NCBI GenBank assembly: GCA_002509665.1
Contig: DADN01000213.1
Location: 1,933 to 7,041 of the forward strand
Source of the DNA: Methanobacterium sp. UBA8
GTDB taxonomy: Archaea; Methanobacteriota; Methanobacteria; Methanobacteriales; Methanobacteriaceae
Reading direction: 5' to 3'
DNA length: 5,109 bases
Shown here one piece after another: positions 1 to 4,378 of the stretch. The translations under genes were made by a program, and so were the position numbers. Below the pieces are notes generated by a model that saw only the letters and a list, made by a program, of their open reading frames with translations, was not told the origin of the DNA and ran no database searches. How positions within the stretch are numbered: the stretch's first letter is position 1; every line of letters begins with the position of its first letter.

Positions 1-22
1 GAAAATTTTTATAAAAATTTTC
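1..22. repeat. Perfect AT-rich palindrome at left edge
   Basis: The 11-base arm GAAAATTTTTA is followed directly by its exact reverse complement, giving a 22-bp palindrome with no spacer. It begins at the first base of the window, so the true element may extend further left. As RNA it could form a weak A/U hairpin; as DNA it could be a protein site. A second perfect inverted repeat follows 8 bp later, which suggests the two belong to one structured or dispersed element. Chance is less likely than for a shorter AT palindrome but cannot be excluded in DNA this AT-rich. Confidence 0.6.
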
Positions 23-30
23 GATAGTTC

Positions 31-47
31 GGAAATCAAAGATTTCC
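31..47. repeat. Short perfect inverted repeat (hairpin)
   Basis: GGAAATC and GATTTCC are exact reverse complements separated by AAA, giving a 7-bp stem with a 3-base loop. It lies 8 bp after the palindrome at 1-22. No T-run follows directly, so it does not look like a bacterial-type terminator. Together the two could end an upstream plus-strand gene or be part of a dispersed intergenic repeat. One frame, 2-73, is open across both and ends in TAA; it could be the tail of a gene starting outside the window, but 23 codons of AT-rich sequence do not prove this. Confidence 0.5.
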
Positions 48-110
48 TCAACTTTAAATTTTTAAAAGATTAAGTGGTAAATAAAAGTCTAAATAATACA
101 AAAAAGATCA

Positions 111-116
111 AGGGGG
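111..116 (+). promoter_or_regulatory. Candidate ribosome binding site (AGGGGG) upstream of the small coiled-coil gene
   Basis: AGGGGG can pair over six bases with the UCCUCC at the 3' end of archaeal 16S rRNA, with one G-U wobble. It sits 7 nt before an in-frame CTG at 124 and 52 nt before the first in-frame ATG at 169, so if functional it favours CTG as the real start. A similar AGGGGC lies 6 nt before the ATG of the ModE-type gene in this window. Confidence 0.4.
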
Positions 117-168
117 CTTTAAACTGGTCCAAAATGATTTTGAGCATATATACGATAATTACACTCGT

Positions 169-558
169 ATGATGCTTTTTACAAACTCCAATAAACACAA
201 AATAGAAAACATACATGAAGAAATGGCAGCAATACAGGAAGCACATCATGAAATAGTGAACGAACCTCAAACTCAGAGTGAACTATTAAATTCAATAGAA
301 GGGCTAAAATCAAGACTTGGTTCATTACATGAGGAAGTGGATGCAATTTTGTACCAGTATGGTACAATCAATGAGATGCTTCATCAGATAGATATAATGA
401 TATCAGATTACTACAAAATGGATATAGAAATCTCTTCGTATGAGTTAAATGGAATGGAACAGGATCTTTTAAGTGTTAAAGATGAGTATAAACGGTTTAA
501 ATTGTTAAAATCTGAAATAGGTGCAGTAACTGAAAAAATAGTAGATAGAAGGATTTAA
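169..558 (+). CDS. Small hypothetical coiled-coil protein
   Basis: From the first ATG this gene encodes 129 residues that I do not recognise as a named family. The protein is charged, predicted to be soluble and mostly helical, with no cysteine or tryptophan, no signal peptide and no membrane segment. Hydrophobic residues recur at heptad-like spacing from about residue 39 to 78 (L39, I43, L46, L50, L53, V57, I60, I67, L71, I74, I78), which points to a coiled coil and therefore to an oligomer or a partner-binding role. Upstream of the ATG the frame stays open back to 97 with protein-like content (for example NDFEHIYDNYTR), and a ribosome-binding-site-like AGGGGG precedes an in-frame CTG at 124. 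A start at 124 would give 144 residues. The ATG at 169 has no ribosome binding site. The gene stands alone, convergent with hisB, so context gives no clue to its function. Confidence 0.75.
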   Translation: MMLFTNSNKHKIENIHEEMAAIQEAHHEIVNEPQTQSELLNSIEGLKSRLGSLHEEVDAILYQYGTINEMLHQIDIMISDYYKMDIEISSYELNGMEQDLLSVKDEYKRFKLLKSEIGAVTEKIVDRRI

Positions 559-617
559 AACTTTAAATTAAATCTTAAATACTATTCTAATTTGAAAAAT
601 AAGTCTGGTTTTTGAAA
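559..617. terminator. Convergent intergenic gap, probable T-run terminators
   Basis: This 59-bp gap separates the stop codons of the plus-strand coiled-coil gene and minus-strand hisB. Archaeal termination commonly uses short T-runs. On the minus strand, TTTTT (complement of 595-599) lies about 20 nt after the hisB stop; on the plus strand a five-base T-run (609-613) lies about 50 nt after the other stop. There is no strong stem-loop. The assignment rests on position and T-runs only. Confidence 0.3.
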
Positions 618-1199
618 TTATAGAACACCCTTTGTACTTGGGATTATATCGTGTTCAATCCGCGATGCATCTTTTAAAGCCCTTGCAAATGCCTTAAAGA
701 GTGCTTCTATTTTATGGTGGTCGTTTTCACCCTCAACCCTTGCATTGATATTAATTCTTGCAGAATTTGCAAAGGATTCAAAGAAATGTTCAACGTTCTC
801 TGTGCTCAGGTCTCCGACTTTTGCTTTTTTAAACTCAAAATTAAGGACACTGTAACTTCTCCCACTTATATCTACGGCTACAGTTGCCAGGGCATCATCC
901 ATGGGGATTATTGCATGTGACATCCTTTTTATTCCTTTTTTATCTCCTATTGCACCTGCAAATGTTTCTCCAAGTAGTATTCCTACATCTTCAACTGTAT
1001 GGTGATCATCTACTTTTATATCACCTTTAGCTTTAACATCAAGGTCAAAAAAGCCGTGTCTTGCAAAAGAGTCCAGCATATGATCAAAAAAGTCAATTCC
1101 TGTGTTTACATCTGATTTTCCATTTCCATCAATGTTTAGTGAAATTTCAATGTCTGTTTCAGATGTTTTTCTGCTCATTTCCATACTTCTTCCTGTCAT
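618..1199 (-). CDS. hisB: Imidazoleglycerol-phosphate dehydratase
   Basis: HisB dehydrates imidazole glycerol phosphate to imidazole acetol phosphate in histidine biosynthesis (EC 4.2.1.19), in the cytoplasm, as a metal-dependent (Mn) oligomer. At 193 residues it has the normal length of the monofunctional enzyme. The family hallmarks are present and intact: FFDHML (37-42), ARHG (46-49), DHHTVED (65-71), [12 protein letters not shown] (94-105), DISGR (110-114), the second metal-binding HHKIEA (161-166) and the C-terminal PSTKG (187-191). The two DHH/HHxxE motifs reflect the family's duplicated fold. The start at 1199 follows AGAAGGTT by 5 nt; internal Met6 and Met8 are alternatives, since conserved sequence begins only at about SRKTSETD (9-16). 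It lies 21 bp after the ferredoxin stop on the same strand, so the two are probably co-transcribed. No other his gene is in the window, so the pathway is dispersed here. Confidence 0.97.
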   Translation of the reverse strand: MTGRSMEMSRKTSETDIEISLNIDGNGKSDVNTGIDFFDHMLDSFARHGFFDLDVKAKGDIKVDDHHTVEDVGILLGETFAGAIGDKKGIKRMSHAIIPMDDALATVAVDISGRSYSVLNFEFKKAKVGDLSTENVEHFFESFANSARININARVEGENDHHKIEALFKAFARALKDASRIEHDIIPSTKGVL

Positions 1200-1220
1200 T
1201 TTTGAACCTTCTATGGATAT

Positions 1221-1448
1221 TCATTCACTTTTTTTAAATGCTTCCTCGTCTTCTTTACCATCTCTAATTACACGTATTGCATCTACGGGGCACCTTGAGG
1301 CACAGTTAATGCATACATGACAGTATTCTAAGTGTGAAGCGTTTGCCTTTTTATCTTTGCCTATGCTCCATATTTTAGGTCCTTTGGGGCACGCTTCTCC
1401 ACATTTTCCACAGCCTATGCATTTTTCTTTATCTACTTCGATCCTCAT
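1221..1448 (-). CDS. Small 2x[4Fe-4S] ferredoxin
   Basis: This is a 75-residue bacterial-type ferredoxin, a cytoplasmic low-potential electron carrier. Two complete cluster-binding motifs are visible: C10-x2-C13-x2-C16-x3-C20-P and C43-x2-C46-x2-C49-x3-C53-P. Between them lies a stretch of about 22 residues (PKGPKIWSIGKDKKA...), longer than in minimal clostridial ferredoxins, and the tail is acidic and lysine-rich (GKEDEEAFKKSE). In methanogens such proteins serve reactions around formylmethanofuran dehydrogenase, hydrogenases and other oxidoreductases, but nothing here names the partner. The start at 1448 has no ribosome binding site; a TATA box about 29 nt upstream puts the transcript start within a few bases of the ATG, so the mRNA is probably leaderless. 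HisB needs no electrons, so the pairing with hisB is likely operonic convenience rather than shared chemistry. Confidence 0.93.
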   Translation of the reverse strand: MRIEVDKEKCIGCGKCGEACPKGPKIWSIGKDKKANASHLEYCHVCINCASRCPVDAIRVIRDGKEDEEAFKKSE

Positions 1449-1452
1449 GTTT

Positions 1453-1467
1453 AATTACATTGTAATT
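1453..1467. promoter_or_regulatory. Candidate operator palindrome upstream of ferredoxin gene
   Basis: AATTACA, one central T, then TGTAATT form a 15-bp perfect inverted repeat. It lies between the TATA box and the ferredoxin ATG, ending 5 bp from the start codon, over the expected transcription start. A bound protein would block initiation, so it fits a repressor operator. No binding protein can be named from the sequence; the ModE-type regulator encoded just upstream is a candidate by location only. Confidence 0.4.
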
Positions 1468-1488
1468 TGCAGTTAATATAATTTGCAG
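1463..1488. repeat. Two 10-bp direct repeats flanking the ferredoxin TATA box
   Basis: TAATTTGCAG occurs at 1463-1472 and again, identical, at 1479-1488, with a start-to-start distance of 16 bp (about 1.5 helical turns). The repeats bracket and partly overlap the TATA box, and the inner copy overlaps the palindrome at 1453-1467. Iterated sites of this kind often bind a dimeric regulator. Confidence 0.45.
1474..1481 (-). promoter_or_regulatory. TATA box of the ferredoxin-hisB operon
   Basis: On the minus strand this reads TTATATTA, a good archaeal TATA box. Its centre is about 29 nt before the ferredoxin ATG, so with the usual 25 nt or so to the transcription start the 5' leader would be only about 0-5 nt. 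That agrees with the absence of any ribosome binding site. The box lies inside a pair of 10-bp direct repeats and next to a palindrome, so access of TBP may be controlled. Confidence 0.55.
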
Positions 1489-1584
1489 GCTTGATTCTTG
1501 AAGTCCAGTACAGACAGGCATTATTTAATAACACCCTTTTTTAAATTCCATTCATTTAAAAGTTCTATGGGTTTAATTTACAAA

Positions 1585-2286
1585 CTACATTTTAACTATG
1601 GTGGCGGACGCAGCTTTAAAACCTATGAATATGTCCATGCCAAGTGTTAAACCCAGTTTTTCTCGGGAATAGTCTGTAACATCTACATTAAGTTTCGTAC
1701 TGTTTAACTGGACAGTGAGTCTTATCATCTCATTATTAAGTTCCATTCCAATTATTTTACCTTCAAATACGTTTCTAACGCTTGATTCATGGGGTTCTAA
1801 TGTTACAAAAATGTCATCTGGACTTATTAAAATGAGTACTTTATCTCCCTTATTAAAATCATGATCTAAAGGAACTACTATGGTTTTTCCTTCTATATCC
1901 ACATGCATAACTTTATTCTTTTCGTAAATGCCGGTAATTTTACCCTCTATTTCATTTACTTCAGAATGCTTTTTAAGGATACTTGTTAGCTTGGTATACT
2001 CCCATAGTATTTGTTTACCGATATCAGTGACGCTGCTTGCGCCTCCGCCTCCTTTTCCCCCTCTTTGGGTGGAAACGATCGAAGATCCAAGTTTTTCTTC
2101 CATTATTTCAATGTTTTTAAGGGCGGTCCGGTATGGAATGCCTGTTTTTTTGGATGCTTTCATTATGGATCCATATTCATCGATGTGTTTAAGTAGAAGG
2201 AATTTTTTGTAATTTAATGATACCTGTTTTCCGCCAATTGAAATTTCCATTTCCAGTTTGTATTCTGGTTTTTCTTCTATGTCCAT
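1585..2286 (-). CDS. ModE-type molybdate/tungstate-responsive transcriptional regulator
   Basis: This 233-residue protein has the architecture of ModE: an N-terminal LysR-like winged helix followed by a C-terminal oxyanion-binding part. The helix-turn-helix spans about 24-108. It includes the recognition region GSIMKASKKTGIPYRTALKNIEIMEEKLGS (39-68, interrupted here only by normal family variation) and the glycine-rich wing GGKGGGGA (76-83), which is characteristic of ModE. Two TOBE/Mop-like segments follow: a divergent one at about 112-163, with ISPDDIFVTLEP (154-165) resembling ModC-type ATPase tails, and a clearer one at about 171-231 (RNVFEGKI, then the FIGFKAASATIVKM end). The expected role is to bind molybdate or tungstate and change transcription of transport or enzyme genes; neither the ligand nor the targets can be told from the sequence. 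It starts 75 bp after the flippase gene on the same strand. The start at 2286 is preceded by AGGGGC 6 nt upstream. Confidence 0.88.
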   Translation of the reverse strand: MDIEEKPEYKLEMEISIGGKQVSLNYKKFLLLKHIDEYGSIMKASKKTGIPYRTALKNIEIMEEKLGSSIVSTQRGGKGGGGASSVTDIGKQILWEYTKLTSILKKHSEVNEIEGKITGIYEKNKVMHVDIEGKTIVVPLDHDFNKGDKVLILISPDDIFVTLEPHESSVRNVFEGKIIGMELNNEMIRLTVQLNSTKLNVDVTDYSREKLGLTLGMDIFIGFKAASATIVKM

Positions 2287-2292
2287 AAAAAG

Positions 2293-2297
2293 CCCCT
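2293..2297 (-). promoter_or_regulatory. Ribosome binding site (AGGGG) of the ModE-type gene
   Basis: On the minus strand AGGGG lies 6 nt before the ATG at 2286 and can pair with the anti-Shine-Dalgarno with one G-U wobble. It supports the chosen start. Confidence 0.5.
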
Positions 2298-2332
2298 ATA
2301 ATTTTTATAAAATTCAATTTAGAAATGAACTT

Positions 2333-2340
2333 GGTATATT
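2333..2340 (-). promoter_or_regulatory. Possible TATA box of the ModE-type gene
   Basis: AATATACC on the minus strand, centred about 51 nt before the ATG, would place the transcript start near 2312 and leave a leader of about 25 nt that includes the AGGGG site. A second TATA-like stretch (complement of 2301-2312, TTTTATAAAAAT) is too close to the start codon to leave room for the ribosome binding site. Co-transcription from the flippase gene is equally possible across this 75-bp gap. Confidence 0.25.
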
Positions 2341-2361
2341 CTTTCTAATTTTTTCTATATA

Positions 2362-3978
2362 TTATTTTACAAACTTATCTATAAATTTAACTACCTTTTC
2401 AACTGCACCAGAGAGTGGACCGAATTTTTTGCTGTATCTTCTAACTACTCGTATATCTCTTTTTGTAAATCCACCTATGATGGTGAATACAATTGTGTAT
2501 ACAATAGGCGCGATTATAATTGCTGCAAGAAGTCCTAAATCTATAACTGTTCCAAAAAGTTCTAAATTTATTCTAGGTATAAAATATATTGATAAACCCA
2601 TAATGGCAGTTGCAAATCCAATTTTAGCAAAATCAAGGTAAGGTAAACTTATTTTTGTTATATGGCAAGTTTTCCATAATATCACAATCATTATTAAAAA
2701 TGCAACTATGGTGGTTGCAATAGCTGCTCCTATAATTCCATACATTGGAACCATAAGGAAATTCAATATAATGTTTAACACGGTTCCTACTATAAGAATA
2801 ATCATGGGGAGCCTTGGATATCCCATTCCCTGTATTATACTTGATGATACCATGAAAAGTGTGTAAAAGGTCATTCCAACAACAAGTATACTTAGAACTG
2901 GGGCTCCAAAGATGTAATCTGCGCCAAATAACAGGCCAAGAAGGGGCTGTGCGAATATCGCGATTCCAACACAAAGTGGGAACACCAGCAGTACTACATA
3001 ACGATATGATTGAGTTATATAATTTTCAAGAAGCACTTTGTCCTTTAAACTCGCGGCTTCAGAAGCCGCAGGGAGTATTACGGCTGCTACTGAAAGAGAA
3101 ATTATGAGGGGGAGTCTTGCAATAGGATCTGCGGTTGTATAATACCCTGCATCTTGTGCAGGTAAATACCTACCTATAACAAGAGGTCCTACGTCATATA
3201 TTGCCATTTCTGAGAGGGCTGTTATGGCTACAGGTATTGAAAATACTAAAAGGGTTTTTAAGAGTGCCAATTCATCTTTAAAGCTAATTTTATTAACGGG
3301 TTTTGGGAAAAGTGTCCATACATATTTTTTAAGGAGTATAAGAGAAACTAAAGAAGAAGCTATGAACCCCATAGCTGTCCCAAGCACTGCTCCGGCTGCA
3401 TAAAATCCAATGGACACAAATACAACGGCCATACCTATCATAAATACCTGTTCCACTGCACGGCTGGCTACAACAAGCTCCATCTTGTAAACTCCCTGAA
3501 ATGCGCCTCTTAAAGCTCCGACTATGACGCTGAAAGGAGTTATAAGCGCGACAGCTTGAAGTGGATAAACCATGGCCGGTTTTTGAAAATAAACATTTGC
3601 TATCCAGTCTGCAGAAAAGAATATTAGAATACCAAAAAGAGTTCCTGCAACCATCATAAATTTGAGGGAAGTTAAAATGACCTGTCTTGCCATATCTTTT
3701 TCATCAAGGGCATTATGCTGTGCTACAAATTTAGAAATTGCTGGAGGAAAACCTCCTGCGGATAATACCTGGAATATGCCCTGGAATGGTGTTGTAAGAC
3801 CTACTAATCCGTATCCTTCTGGTCCAAGCATTCTGCTCAATATAAATCTATAGAGGTAACCACCTACTCTAAAGAACAGGTAGCTGACCATCATCAAAAA
3901 GCTTCCTCTGAGTATCTTTGAACTTCCATTGGAGCTCTCACTTGGATTTTCACGGGGACTTGCATCTGCTTCTTCCAT
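2362..3978 (-). CDS. Polysaccharide-type flippase (MOP superfamily, SpoVB/MurJ/Wzx-like)
   Basis: This 538-residue integral membrane protein has about 14 hydrophobic segments (roughly 27-45, 60-78, 100-121, 136-158, 168-190, 193-215, 241-262, 285-305, 326-350, 358-380, 390-410, 414-435, 450-467, 477-500), the topology of the MOP exporter superfamily. The N-terminal part carries the polysaccharide-synthesis signature (GSFLMMVSYLFFRVGGYLYR at 25-44, then LGPEGYGLVGL at 51-61). The C-terminal part has the matching SSSIIQGMGYPRLP...LNFLMVPMYGIIGAAIATT. Family members flip lipid-linked sugars or peptidoglycan precursors across the membrane. In a pseudomurein-bearing methanogen the cargo could be a lipid-linked pseudomurein, glycan or N-glycan precursor; that is inference. 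Residues 1-20 are polar and the last 35 are strongly basic, both probably cytoplasmic. The start at 3978 is backed by GGTGAG 3 nt upstream. The gene is divergent from a secreted adhesin-like gene, which also points to envelope work. Confidence 0.9.
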   Translation of the reverse strand: MEEADASPRENPSESSNGSSKILRGSFLMMVSYLFFRVGGYLYRFILSRMLGPEGYGLVGLTTPFQGIFQVLSAGGFPPAISKFVAQHNALDEKDMARQVILTSLKFMMVAGTLFGILIFFSADWIANVYFQKPAMVYPLQAVALITPFSVIVGALRGAFQGVYKMELVVASRAVEQVFMIGMAVVFVSIGFYAAGAVLGTAMGFIASSLVSLILLKKYVWTLFPKPVNKISFKDELALLKTLLVFSIPVAITALSEMAIYDVGPLVIGRYLPAQDAGYYTTADPIARLPLIISLSVAAVILPAASEAASLKDKVLLENYITQSYRYVVLLVFPLCVGIAIFAQPLLGLLFGADYIFGAPVLSILVVGMTFYTLFMVSSSIIQGMGYPRLPMIILIVGTVLNIILNFLMVPMYGIIGAAIATTIVAFLIMIVILWKTCHITKISLPYLDFAKIGFATAIMGLSIYFIPRINLELFGTVIDLGLLAAIIIAPIVYTIVFTIIGGFTKRDIRVVRRYSKKFGPLSGAVEKVVKFIDKFVK

Positions 3979-3981
3979 TAA

Positions 3982-3987
3982 CTCACC
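3982..3987 (-). promoter_or_regulatory. Strong ribosome binding site (GGTGAG) of the flippase gene
   Basis: GGTGAG on the minus strand lies 3 nt before the ATG at 3978 and matches the archaeal consensus complementary to the 16S rRNA 3' end. It fixes the start, even though the first 20 residues are low in conservation-like features. Confidence 0.75.
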
Positions 3988-4027
3988 AAAAATAATTATA
4001 TATAAAAATGTTTGACTGAAAAATTAG

Positions 4028-4040
4028 TATATAGGTTTTC
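4028..4040 (-). promoter_or_regulatory. Candidate BRE/TATA promoter of the flippase gene
   Basis: The minus strand reads GAAAACC followed by TATATA (complement of 4028-4033), a purine-rich BRE plus a TATA box. A transcript start about 25 nt downstream, near 4005, leaves a leader of about 27 nt containing the GGTGAG site. A closer TATA-like stretch (complement of 3996-4006, TTTATATATAA) looks stronger by sequence but would start transcription at the ATG and lose the ribosome binding site. The box is framed by the inverted hexamers AATTAG (4022-4027) and CTAATT (4040-4045), a possible control site. Confidence 0.45.
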
Positions 4041-4165
4041 TAATTGCGCAGTATCATTTATAAAGATTGTCACGTCGTTTGTCAGATAATAGAAATATGA
4101 TGTTTTTTAATATAACTTCTTTTGTTTAATATGGAATTAGAACTATTTAATGGTTTATTTAATAC

Positions 4166-4180
4166 TTATTAAATTAATAA
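4166..4180. repeat. 15-bp AT-only palindrome
   Basis: TTATTAA, a central A and TTAATAA form a perfect inverted repeat near the middle of the divergent intergenic region. It is built only of A and T, so chance occurrence is quite possible; it is listed because two further palindromes follow at intervals of about 80-90 bp. Confidence 0.3.
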
Positions 4181-4202
4181 AGCAATTATTTTGGCTCCTT
4201 TG

Positions 4203-4222
4203 AGTATATTATAGTATATTAT
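4203..4222. repeat. Tandem 10-bp direct repeat
   Basis: AGTATATTAT is present twice in perfect head-to-tail tandem, with a period of 10 bp (one helical turn). Each copy contains a TATA-like core. It may be a pair of stacked regulator sites on one face of the helix, or a distal TATA element for a long-leader adhesin transcript. Confidence 0.4.
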
Positions 4223-4247
4223 TGGATTTTTATCCTTTAAAATATCA

Positions 4248-4261
4248 AATATTCGAATATT
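4248..4261. repeat. 14-bp perfect palindrome with central CG
   Basis: AATATTCGAATATT reads the same on both strands. The central TTCGAA makes it less trivial than the surrounding AT-only sequence. It lies about 43 bp upstream of the proposed adhesin TATA box, where an activator site would be expected. Confidence 0.4.
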
Positions 4262-4303
4262 ACAACAAAAAACTTCCAAAAAACAGGACAATAAAATAGC
4301 AAC

Positions 4304-4312
4304 TTTTAAATA
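4304..4312 (+). promoter_or_regulatory. Possible TATA box of the adhesin-like gene
   Basis: TTTTAAATA, centred near 4308, would place transcription start near 4333 and give a leader of about 46 nt before the ATG at 4379. The leader would begin just before the inverted repeat at 4337-4354. Several other TATA-like stretches occur in this AT-rich region, including GATATAAAT at 4366-4374, so the choice is tentative. Confidence 0.3.
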
Positions 4313-4336
4313 ATAATTTAATTACAATAATTTTGT

Positions 4337-4354
4337 TTTGTAATAATTTACAAA
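4337..4354 (+). repeat. Inverted repeat in the probable adhesin mRNA leader
   Basis: TTTGTAA and TTACAAA are exact reverse complements separated by TAAT. If transcription starts near 4333, this would be a weak 7-bp hairpin at the 5' end of the mRNA; otherwise it could be an operator. A further ATTACAA at 4321-4327 gives a third half-site of the same TTACAA/TTGTAA type. Confidence 0.35.
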
Positions 4355-4378
4355 GCAATATTTAGGATATAAATCTAT

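Larger units (their letters stand above)
3979..4378. other. 400-bp AT-rich intergenic region between divergent envelope genes
   Basis: This gap separates the flippase gene (minus) from the adhesin-like gene (plus). I find no open frame of protein-like quality on either strand and no tRNA or other recognisable RNA. It contains the flippase promoter on the left and the adhesin promoter on the right. In the middle are a 15-bp palindrome (4166-4180), a tandem 10-bp repeat (4203-4222), a small GGAT/ATCC hairpin (4224-4235) and a 14-bp palindrome (4248-4261), with a further inverted repeat at 4337-4354. The stretch 4046-4090 is less AT-rich than its surroundings and has no assigned role. The length and repeat content suggest regulation rather than a decayed gene. 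Confidence 0.6.

Noticed and set aside
1102..1320. Plus-strand open frame across the hisB-ferredoxin junction
   Set aside because: It is antisense to two well supported genes and has no recognisable content.
1928..2212. Plus-strand open frames opposite the ModE-type gene
   Set aside because: They are antisense shadows; the Pro/Ser-rich run is the complement of the glycine-rich wing.
2333..2362. Pair of TATAT/TATATA stretches before the ModE-type gene, resembling bacterial ModE half-sites
   Set aside because: Such stretches are indistinguishable from archaeal TATA boxes and common in this AT-rich DNA; spacing and flanks do not match a clear ModE operator.
2633..2974. A 113-codon open frame on the minus strand inside the flippase gene
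   Set aside because: It overlaps the flippase on the same strand in another frame; its translation is rich in Trp, Cys, His and Arg and lacks any family feature, whereas the flippase frame is clearly conserved in type.
4046..4110. Possible C/D box small RNA in the less AT-rich part of the intergenic region
   Set aside because: ATGATGT and CTGA-like words occur, but not in the right order, strand and spacing for box C, D', C' and D.
4224..4235. GGAT/ATCC hairpin as a terminator
   Set aside because: The stem has only 4 bp, and no gene ends upstream on either strand, so there is nothing for it to terminate.
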